Assembly: GCF_963678635.1 (NCBI RefSeq)
Contig: NC_087065.1
Span: 24,199,254-24,263,253, forward strand
DNA: 64,000 nucleotides
DNA from: Symsagittifera roscoffensis
Lineage: Eukaryota > Xenacoelomorpha > Acoela > Convolutidae
Reading direction: 5' to 3'
In this document: positions 55,293-64,000 of the stretch, piece by piece
Numbering within the stretch: the first letter of the stretch is position 1
Layout: each line of letters begins with the position of its first letter
Translations under genes and position numbers: made by a program
Notes under the pieces: generated by a model
Told to the model about the DNA's origin: nothing
What the model saw: only the letters and a program-made list of their open reading frames with translations
Database searches by the model: none

Positions 55293-55946
55293 ATATCATC
55301 GGTTAGCGTTTGGTGAAAAAATGAGATAGTGTTGATTGTATCTCTATAAAGTTTTAGTTCAAACATATCATTATCATCAAAAGATATTATGAAAAAACTC
55401 ACACTAGTTTTGTACTATTATAAGGAATTTAATGGCTTTCGGATTAAAAAGCACGACCACCATTGTTAAGTACTCATCAACAATTTAATCACGGAGCTTG
55501 GAGGGTAGAGGAGTATATTTGCGTGATGCAACAAGTTGCACTGACGATAGCATCATTAGCGTTTTTTTACGAGAAAAAATGGAAGCTGAGCACTTATAAG
55601 ATTCACAAATTGCAGCGTATAAAATAAGTTAAAGTCTCTTTAACCACGCAAAGTAAACCTGTCGGCCTAATTTTGACTCAAATTCTATTTTAGTCAGGCC
55701 GAGAGCGCTACATTTTTTACACATTCTATTTTTGGCTAAAATTACCGTTTTTTGCTGTTTTTTGGGATATACTTAACAATCTCCCCCCCCCCTTTCATGA
55801 AAGGGGAGGGGCGGAGATTCTTTAGTAGATACAATAGGGGGGGGGGGGGAGATTGTTAAGTAGATCCGTGTTTTGATAGCAGAAATTTTCTGAAAAGGGG
55901 GTCGACTAAAAAACAAACAATAGAGTTATCACGCAAGGCTAAAACT
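55293..55946 (-). mobile_element. BP-c, right part
   Basis: Resumes the block after RV-3 with the ATAT duplication (55293-55296) and matches 27704-28356. No gene. It contains the enlarged fold-back repeat (55765-55868). Confidence 0.75.
55765..55868. repeat. fold-back element with expanded C10 and G13 runs
   Basis: Same element as 28175-28269, but the C-run is 10 and the G-run 13 bases (5 and 6 there). The 19-bp arms are kept with one mismatch. Confidence 0.8.
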
Positions 55947-56324
55947 TGAGTTATGTATTGGTTACTATACTCATAGAGCATTTTCAGATATTGTACACCG
56001 TCTGCTCGTCACGCTATCTTATTTTCGGCCGGATAGATTCTTGCAACTTCTTAGTCTAACACCAATCTTAATCTTATTCTTATATCTCCTAGTCTCAATA
56101 GATCTAGTGTACACCGGTTTACGCGAGTTAGTTCCAGAATGAGAACAACTGTATTCTAAGTTAAATTCAAATTGTTCTGGTGTTGAAACTACAAGTAGTT
56201 TCAACACTTACAAACAAATAGGTTGTCAGTTTGATGGAGTATGATTGATTAGTATTTAATATTTTATATAGATAAAATGTCATAATAATAACCAATGATA
56301 AATACTATTTTAAATATTATTCCA
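55947..56324 (-). repeat. 3' LTR of RV-4 (378 bp)
   Basis: TG...CA ends; the minus-strand start TGGAATA follows CCGGATGGG. Hairpin with perfect 13-bp arms at 56180-56207; conserved CGGCCG block at about 55998-56062. Confidence 0.88.
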
Positions 56325-57925
56325 CCCATCCGGGGTTTAGAGAGTTTTAGTTTTTTAATGTTCTACTGTAGTGCAGAATGGATGATGGTGTTTTTCTTTA
56401 GAAGATGCGAGCATATTCTTTTTTTTTGTTTCGAAGAAGAGATGTTATCACGATAGTTTCGGGAGATCGTATTATGGTTTCTGATCGGTTGTAATGAGTG
56501 TTGATGTGGTTGATTTTATAGAATAGGAACATTGCTATTATACATTGCTATTCTCAATCTTCTTCGGATGTGGCATGTAATTCGACTTTGGATGAAGTGC
56601 CTGGTGACTTGGATCTGTTCGTATACTTGAACATCGAGATGGCCATTGTTCTGTTGCAATGGTTTTCCTTCGCTGCGATGCCAAGTCGTACTTTAAATCC
56701 GTTGAGTGTAGTGATTGTAGGCAGCATGTCAGGTGGGTTTGCCATTCCGTAGTTGGAGTGTGATTGGGTCGCCAAGTTCCTTGCTGCTCGTCTTTGGGCT
56801 GTATATTATCTATATATTGCATTGTATTATTAACATATATAAATCTTTGTTAATCTTGTTTTTTAGTCATGATCTTGTATTAGTTTTTATCGGAAAGCGT
56901 TGTCATTTAGTTCGGTTTTTTTAAGAGCTACTCACACTTGAGTAACTCTCGTCAAAAATAGAGTCGTGGGTGTCATAAAGCGTGGATGTAGGACGGTGGG
57001 TGAGGCCGGCTATAGAGCATGCTTAGGACGTCCTCTTCTGGTGGGTTAGGTCAGGAGTGAAGGTATAATTTTATGCTCTCTTTTTTGGAGGGTTCTGTTT
57101 TAGTTCACTTTTTCGTGCTATTTTTTCATTACTTGAGATTTCTTTTGTTGTCTTAGTTATTCCTTTTTCTCAAAAAACAAATTGTTTGTTCTGGGTTTGT
57201 CTTTCGACTTTTTGGTGTTTTGTTCTTTCGTGTTCAGACCTAATAGTAGTCTTCAAAAGAATAATTTATCCAGTTCTAAGCTGGTGTTAATCCAGTTTGG
57301 GTACTGTGGGTTTTCTTTTCTTAGTCATGCTGGTAGGTTGTGGTTTGTGGTGTTTAGTAAGCTTGTGTTGGTTAGTTTGGATTATTATATAATTCCTTTC
57401 CAACCGGGTTAAAAGAAAATTTGAAACGTGTTAAAACTTGTTAGAGTTGTTATCAGTGAAAGTTAAAGTTTAAATTCATTATTTTAAACAATTCTTCGTG
57501 GGCGAGCTGTGCAATTGTGGATAGAATTGGTGGGCGAGTGAAAATAAAGAAGCGTCTTGGAAAAGATTGGTATTGCTGTTTGCATTTTATGGACAATTTA
57601 TATGGATTTACTACTTTAAAACTATTTAATTTACTGCTTGATTTGGGGGTTGAAATTATTAGTTTATTTTCTATTGTATGAAAATTTACTGCATTGGGGA
57701 AAAGAAATTATATTTTAATTTATTGCTTTGTACGGGAGAATTTTACTGCTTAATAATTGAAATTGGTTAATAAAATTTATGAATCTAGAAAAAGTTTCCT
57801 GTTTTTTATTTCGCTTTTTGTTTTGTAGATGATTGAAGACCGTGCCTATGAAGAGAAAAGAAAACATTTATGAAGAATGGTTAGTTCTGTTCGAATTTAT
57901 TAGTAAATTATTTAATTAATATTAC
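56325..57925 (-). other. 3' UTR of RV-4
   Basis: Collinear with 28733-30327. Includes the stem-loop (56923-56950) and the conserved palindrome-rich block (56980-57045). The 95-codon frame (56822-56538) is nearly identical to RV-2, as expected of a recent duplication. Confidence 0.65.
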
Positions 57926-58860
57926 CTAATCGTCGGTGAAAAATCGATGGGGAAAAACGTCGTGGATGATGTCTGATGAGGTTAGTAACTTAGCTAGCAA
58001 AAGAATGATGTGTTTAGTTTGCAGAGTTGGCCAAAGCAATTCGAGTGCTTTAATGATGTTGTGCTCTTCAGTGCTTGGTGATAGTTCATACGGTGTGTTT
58101 TGAATAAGGTTATAGAGTTTATGATTATAGCGAGTGTTATATATAAAGTCTATGATTGGGACTTCAACGGGTTGGAGGAATTCGTGGAGGGCAATTAGTG
58201 GGCGGGATTCGTCTACGTTTAGGAGTTTGGTTAGGGGACAGAAGTTATACACCTGGGTGATGGGATCGTAATTTCGGAGGGTGCCTTGCAAGTTAGTGTC
58301 TTTCATACAATAGGTGAAGTTATGAAAAAAGCGTGAGGTGTATTTAGAGTTAATGTATTGATATCTATGGTGAGGTTGTCGTGCTGGTGTTTTTAGAGTG
58401 TAATGGTGTTGGATGAACTGGTAGTAAGTGTACGTGTGTGTTTGTTTAGTTCGTAACATGACATCGTTTGAACAGTGCAAATCATGTTTTTTGGGTGTGA
58501 GGAAATGAAAAGTTAGTGAAAAGTGGTTAAATTTGTTAAAGTATGAATCAAAGCATGAATATCACGGAGTGCTGCTGAAATGACGTTGTAGTATTTTTTA
58601 TTTAGGGTCTGAAAGTGTTTGTGGTTTTGATTCTCCTTACACTTTTTCTGTTAGTTGGGGTTAGCAAATGGGTCGTTGTTTAAGAAGATGTCTTCGTTGG
58701 GTCGTATGATGTTATGATCGTAATAATCGATAAAATATTCATTAGTTTTGGGTGCAGTGAATTTGATTAGTGATTGTGTGTATCCTATCTGTGTGAATTG
58801 AATTGTTTTGGGGTTAGTGCTGTTGTTAGAAGGTAGAGTTGGGTGCTGCACATTTCATTG
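57926..58860 (-). pseudogene. ORF5, RV-4
   Basis: C-terminal 184 codons open (58480-57926), matching RV-3 ORF5 without the RV-3 stop. The N-terminal part (about 58850-58650) is open in another frame and ends at a stop after 'DPFANPN'; 58490-58650 is shifted. Shared motifs are listed under RV-3. Shows that the protein continues past the RV-3 stop. Confidence 0.65.
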
Positions 58861-59099
58861 TCATAAGGGGTGTTATATAGTGGCAGTGATAGGGGATTAC
58901 TAAAGTGATAGAATGATGTCCATGAAAGTGTAGGGTATAATACGTGCTCGTTTACATAATTGGGTCTCTCATCATTGCGGTCTGAATGGAAGTATGTGCT
59001 TTGTGGGAAAAAGGGTAGACATATTTGGAGAAATTCTTTGGTGTTAGTGTGAAGTGGATGCTCGACAATTGTTGTGGATGTTCCTGGGTTAGATGGCAA

Positions 59100-59711
59100 T
59101 AGGAGTATTTGGGAATTTCCTCTTAAAGGTTTGGTAAGCTCTGGTTGTACTGGAGGATGTTGTTGATGAAGAGGTTGGGTTTTGTGAAGGGTATATTGTG
59201 AAGAGAGGGTTGGGGTTGATACGTTGGATGATATTGTAGATTGTGAGAGTTGGTGAATAGTTAGTGTTTGAGGGTGTTGTAATTATTGTTGCAGTGTGAT
59301 GAAGTTATCAAGCTCCTGCGATATTTGCGTGTTTTCTGAGTCGTTGTTATCGGATGGTTCACTGGTTAGAGGGGAATATATGGGTGTCACAATTGAAATG
59401 GTAGAGGGAGGGGAAGGGGGTTCAATTTTGACTTGGGAATGAATAGGTTGAAAGGGAGGTCGGGAAAATGTAGATGAACACGGTTCAGAGTTGGCAAATT
59501 TGTCGGGTGTTTCGATATCGGAGTTATTGAATTGAGAGATAGTCTTATATACTGTTGTGTTGGAATTAGTGTCTGATTCCATGCTGGATGAAGTGTTATG
59601 ATGAGGTGATTGAGGTGGGGAGAAAGCAAAAAGTGGGATGATGGGAAGGTTGTTCTGGAGGTTGGCTGGTTGGGAAATTGATCGATGGAGGGATCCAACT
59701 TGGCGGCTCAT
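59100..59711 (-). pseudogene. ORF4, RV-4
   Basis: ATG 59709-59711; MSRQVGSLHRSIS, then a Pro/Ser/His/Thr-rich protein. The frame is open to 59283 (stop after QELDNFITLQQ), and similar composition continues to about 59100 in the same or shifted frame. No domain or signal peptide. It lies about 100 bp after env. Confidence 0.55.
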
Positions 59712-59811
59712 CGTGGGCTAAAAAGATGGTTGTTCTGAGAACGAAAGTTAGTGCTATGTGGTTGTCCTATAGTTTGTTCGTATGTGTCTTCTATACTGGG
59801 TTGTTGGGTTT

Positions 59812-62525
59812 TTATGTGTTGGATTGGGCTCTTTGTGGATAATTAAAACTCAAAGTTATGAGGTCTGTTAGGGCAATATTTTTAAAATTTAGCGGTACCA
59901 GTGATAGGGGGTGGTTATGGTTTAGGTTTGGTGATTGTAGTAATGTAGGCGTTGTACTCGTTTTGTTTCGTGCTTCGTCATATGTGTTTGGTGTTGTTGA
60001 TAGCTTAGTATTGTATTCTTTCATTTGAGCGTCTAAAAGTATTTTATTGATTGATGTAGAAAATATTTCAAAAAATCCTGCGAAAAGTATGCGTGCTGCG
60101 CTTGCTTGTGTGTTTACTTGTGTGTGTATTGCGCATGTAATGTAGATTCCTTTTAAGAGAGAGAAAAGAAATCCAAGAAAAATAAACATTGCGTATAATA
60201 TAGTCAATCTTTCTAAGATGTAGTGGGGCCATCCTAGAAAGGTAAGAAGTTCGTTTTTCAAATTTATAAAACTAAAAACCTTTATTGGTGATTTATCTTG
60301 TGGTCTGTATTTTTCGCCATTTAAGTAAATGTAATCTTTTATATTTTTAAAATATCTGCTGTAGTCTAGTGCGTAGATGTCTGAAAAGCCTGCTGTTTCT
60401 GCAAGTTTGCGTAAGCTTTGATTAATGGATTGTCGTTGTATTATGTACATTTTTGTGATTAATTCTTGAAATTGATGTGTACGTATGTGGTGTTGAATAT
60501 CGGATTTAAAATATATGCCGATCGATTGTAAATCAATAAGTGTAGGGTATGGTGTAAGAAGATAGTTTTTATCTTCGTCAGGATTCATTTGTACTACATT
60601 GTGGCTGTTTTTTGATCCACATGGGACTGCCGTATCCCAAAAATAAGTTCTGCGGCAGAGTGTATCAACAAAAAGTACTTTGTTTTTGTAGAATATTGGG
60701 ATTCTTTTATAGCATCGTTTGTCTTCAAAAACATATAAAGATGATGCTTTTTTGGTGCAAGTGTAATACCATAATATGTTTCCTTCGTATTCAATAATAT
60801 TTGATCTGTTACCTGACAATAAATATCCTGCATAAGGGATTTTAAGTACTGCTAGTGCAAGTGATTGTAAAGTTTGTGTACGTTCAAGTTCGCATAGTTG
60901 ATGGAGTGTTTCAAGTTCTGTTAAAGACATTTCTTGAAAAATTCTACTTAATGTGTAGTCGAATTGCATGTCTAAGTGTATGTCAGAGTGAATTGCGCCA
61001 AAATGAGCGTTGATCTTGAGTGATAGTTCTTGTAAACGTGTACTGTCTTTGTCTTGTGTTTTTAGTTTTCCACCAATTCTTCCTGTGTTTTTTAGAAATT
61101 GTACCCGGACATATGAGTTTTCGTCAGTGGCTGCATGAGATGTAGCCATTGGATGTAAAGTTAGTTTTCCTGTATTCATGTCGAAACCTTCTTTGTATTC
61201 GACAAGAATTTCCGAGTATTGTGTTTTGTAAAGTGGTTTGGTGTATTTACATGCAAGTTCCGTTTCTGGGTGTATTTGGAAACGTGTCAATTTATTTTCT
61301 ATATTATGAAAATTTCTAAATCTATAATTATCCTGTCTGAGTTGATGAAAATTTACATCTTGAATTGGGATTGATTCAATAAAATACTTTTGGTGAAATT
61401 TTATCATTCTAGCGTGTATTTTTGCTACTTGAAATGTGGTACAGGGGTCTTCGGGGAACCAGACAATTGTTGCTTGTGTGCGTGTAGTAGGATCGCACTA
61501 TCATTGGTCGTTTTGCAAAGGAGTCTGATTCCTTGATTTTTTATAGTGTCATCTTTTAAATCACGTGATAGTTGTGCTTTTTCAAGTTGTATTTTCCAAT
61601 CAAAAAACATTATTTCTTGGGATCGTTTAATTTTTGTGTCGGCTTTACAGTTTGAGGGGTTGTTTATTCCAATGTGTTGTATCCAATTTTGTCATGGAGA
61701 TCGTAAGTTAATCATCCATGTGCTCCGTGGAAGGGAAATTTGTCATCTAGTTTTATATGACCAATAAAGGAGTCTGATTCCTTGATATTTTATAGTGTCA
61801 TCTTTTAAATCACGTGATAATTGTGCTTTTTCAAGTTGTATTTTCCAATCAAAAAACATTATTTATTGGGATCGTTTAATTTTTGTGTCGGCTTTACAGT
61901 TTGAGGGGTTGTTTATTCCAATGTGTTGTATCCAATTTTTGTCATGGAGATCGTTAGTTAATCATCCATGTGCTCCGTGGAAAGGAAATTTGTCATCTAG
62001 TTTTATATGACATTGGTATCTTTCAAGTTCGGCTTGATGTGCGGAATCTGGAAAAACTTGAAAGTTTACCAAATTTCTGATTGTGCCTTTGTTTGATGTG
62101 ATTCTTAAGCGTTCAAGTTCGTTTTTGCAATCGTCAGGGCTGAGGTGTAAATGTCTTTTGATGTTACTTTGGTAGAAGGATTCATGTTCTAGTCTGTTTT
62201 TGTTTCCGGTTGAAATTTGGGAACAATGTACTTTCTTTTCTGAAAATGTCGCTGTGAAACTATATCCTGTTAGCGTTGTGGCTCGTTCTTTTGACTAAAG
62301 TGTTGCTATTATATTTGTTGTTTCGATTGATTGTGGTTGTGATTCGTATTGAGTGACTTGGTTCATTGCATATTTGTGTAATGTTTTCTGGTCACTTTTT
62401 TCACAGTCATAGTGTGTGACTAGTAAATCCTGGGGTCCTGTCCGGGGAGAAGGATTGTTATGATCAGGTTTTGAGAGATTGAAAAATAGAAGGGTCTGAA
62501 AAACTAGTATCTTTAGAAGATACAT
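59812..62525 (-). pseudogene. env-like glycoprotein, RV-4
   Basis: ATG 62523-62525; signal peptide (MYLLKILVFQTLLFF), 'SPRTGPQDLLVT', then a Cys-bearing ectodomain. Open 62525-62295; the middle part (62294-61408) has several frames and a 249-bp tandem duplication (61521-62018). Then 531 codons are open (61407-59812), with 'YTCTKK', 'DKRCYKRIPIF', 'TAVPCGSKNS', two hydrophobic segments near 60240-60160 and 60105-60060, and a Thr/Pro-rich tail. About 37 codons present in RV-3 near 'ISPESIRAIARNPN' are deleted at about 60540. Fusion protein inferred. Confidence 0.75.
61521..62018. repeat. 249-bp tandem duplication in RV-4 env
   Basis: Two units, 61521-61769 and 61770-62018, with only a few differences (starting GAGTCTGATTCCTTGAT). 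249 is a multiple of three, so the frame would have been kept (83 codons). Confidence 0.88.
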
Positions 62526-62526
62526 G

Positions 62527-63849
62527 TGTATGATAGTCCTGAATATGGATTATAAAAAGTGATATATCCAACTGTCTTTTTCGTGTATCTATCGTATTTG
62601 TAGTTGATTTCTGTTGTTATAAATGGGGGAGATAAAGATTGAGCTGTTATATTGGGGGGGGTCTACTAGGGATAGGGGATGATGAATTATATTATTTAGT
62701 CCTACTGTGATTTCAAATTTTAGTGTCAAATTATCTTTTGTAAGTATTGTATATTATGTTCTTGTATATCTTTGTGGATATCTTGTCGATATTGTAATCT
62801 GTTTAGTGCCCAGTTGTGTAATTTGTCACTTTCGTGATGTTGTCCAAATAATGGAGGGGGTGCTACGAATGTATTCCAGTCTAGTCGTAGGTGTATGATA
62901 TTTGTTGAAATTTCTCTATATTTGGCGTCGAGATTTTTAGGAAAAATTGGAGGAAATGTTGTTTGTGAAAATTGAGTTAAAGAAGGAGTTGGAGGGAGTG
63001 AAAGAGTTCCAGATAAGGACAAAGATGTGTCTATTGGATGATTCACTAAATTTGGTTCGCCTTGGATAAAAGCTTCTGTCATCCAAAATGGGAGATGTTA
63101 TGTAGTGGCTGGGGGATTGAAAGGGTTTTCTCCGATTTGTTCACATGTAGGTGTTGATTCTAAATAATCTGAGAGAATTTTTGATGTGTTTTGCTGTGTT
63201 GGAGTCTGTGGAGTACTTTGAGCTGTACTAATGGAAAAATCTACATGTTTTGTTGTTGGTGAATGAGGTATGTTGAATTGAACTCTGGGGTTTTGCAAAT
63301 TTCTATTTCGTCTTGGATCAATAAATTGTCGGTTTATTTCGAGTGTGTTTTGGTTTTGACCTTGGTGTCTTGCTCTAATAGGAGCTTGTTGAAGAGGGGT
63401 TTATATATTATATACTGGTTTGTATTGTGGTTCGCTCAGTGATGCTTGGCGAATTACTGGTTCTAGTGGTTCGGACAATCGTGCGTGTCTTCCTTCAAAC
63501 GTGTATGGATTGTCTTGAAAAGAGATGCGTGTTGATGATTGGGGGTTATTTGTTTAAGTATTTTTTGGTGTTGTTGGAGGTTATTGGGACGGTGTTGGTG
63601 GGGACTGATGTGGGGGTTGTTGATTGGCAATTTTAGAAAGTTCTTGGGAAATTTTTTTTATTTATGATGAAACTTTGTGTTTTTTGTAATATTCTTGAAT
63701 GAAAAGTTTTAAAATTACTATTGTTATTGCGAAGGTAAGAATAGCTTTTTTGATACATTTTATATTGTCATTATAAGGGATGTTGAAAATGTGAGAAATA
63801 TTTTAAAAAGAAGAAAAACATCTGTTCTACTAAATAGATGTTGGAACAT
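62527..63849 (-). pseudogene. membrane/proline-rich ORF, RV-4
   Basis: Start near ATG 63847-63849 with 'LFSRTDVFLLF', a hydrophobic N-terminus with one stop. Then a TAA in the same place as in RV-3, followed by a Pro/Ser/Thr-rich region. Open pieces are 63298-63098 and 63082-62726 ('TPPPLFGQ'-like APPPLFGQHHES). Several stops and a shift before 62720. It confirms the order hydrophobic segment, Pro-rich region, env. Confidence 0.6.
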
Positions 63850-64000
63850 TTAGATAGTTATTTGAAATATCGCACACGAGGAGGTGGTCAATGATTTTGG
63901 AAAAATTAACGTAATTTTAGGCTAGGGAATAAAAAATGATGAAAAAATTTTCAAAAATTATTAGGATGAGGATGAATATTTCTAAAATGTCGGATATGAA

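Larger units (their letters stand above)
55947..64000 (-). mobile_element. RV-4: 3' half of a retrovirus-like element, runs off the window
   Basis: Minus strand: 3' LTR (55947-56324), 3' UTR, ORF5, ORF4, full-length env region, and the membrane/Pro-rich ORF. It matches RV-2 closely up to about 60700 and RV-3 at protein level throughout. Pol and gag, if present, lie beyond 64000. This copy shows the regions lost from RV-3 env. 63850-64000 corresponds to the spacer upstream of the membrane ORF; no gene is seen there. Confidence 0.88.

Overview
The window is AT-rich eukaryotic (invertebrate animal-like) DNA made almost entirely of LTR retroelements, their relics and duplications of both. I see no intact host gene, rRNA, tRNA, operon or CRISPR. 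The animal assignment is inferred from a Ty3/gypsy-type pol combined with an env-like glycoprotein gene, a relic BEL/Pao integrase, and very AT-rich non-coding DNA. The species cannot be named.

Three families are present. (1) RV, a very large retrovirus-like Ty3/gypsy family. RV-3 (37156-55292, + strand) is a structurally complete 18.1-kb copy: 410-bp LTRs, a 4-bp ATAT target duplication and a primer-binding site. Its gene order is leader small ORF, pre-gag ORF1, gag, pol (PR-RT-RH-IN with GPY/F), a membrane/proline-rich ORF, env, ORF4, ORF5 and a long structured 3' UTR. Partial minus-strand copies are RV-0 (1-1679), RV-1 (1680-7989), RV-2 (28357-32879) and RV-4 (55947-64000 and beyond). All copies carry stops, frameshifts or deletions, but the breaks differ between copies, so the ancestral frames can be recognised. 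(2) GY, a conventional Ty3/gypsy element. GY-2 (19313-25773, minus) is 6.46 kb with 5-bp target duplications; GY-1 (14395-17547) is a truncated duplicate. (3) BP, an old duplicated block on the minus strand carrying BEL/Pao integrase remnants. It occurs as BP-a (11940-14394), BP-b (17663-19312 plus 25774-28356) and BP-c (32880-37155 plus 55293-55946).

Layout: 1-7989 RV-1 joined to RV-0 with a period of about 6.05 kb; 7990-11939 non-coding AT-rich DNA with simple and palindromic repeats; 11940-17547 BP-a with GY-1; 17548-17662 junction filler; 17663-28356 BP-b split by GY-2; 28357-32879 RV-2; 32880-37155 BP-c; 37156-55292 RV-3 inserted in BP-c; 55293-55946 rest of BP-c; 55947-64000 RV-4.

History readable from the sequence: a BP block next to an RV copy was duplicated. 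GY-2 then landed inside the BEL integrase remnant of one copy (empty site at 35202-35206). Part of that copy was tandemly duplicated to give GY-1. RV-3 landed in the other copy (empty site at 27704-27707).

The most interesting object is the RV family. It has accessory genes before gag and after env, and conserved hairpins in the LTR and 3' UTR. The 13-bp LTR hairpin shows paired (compensatory) changes between copies.
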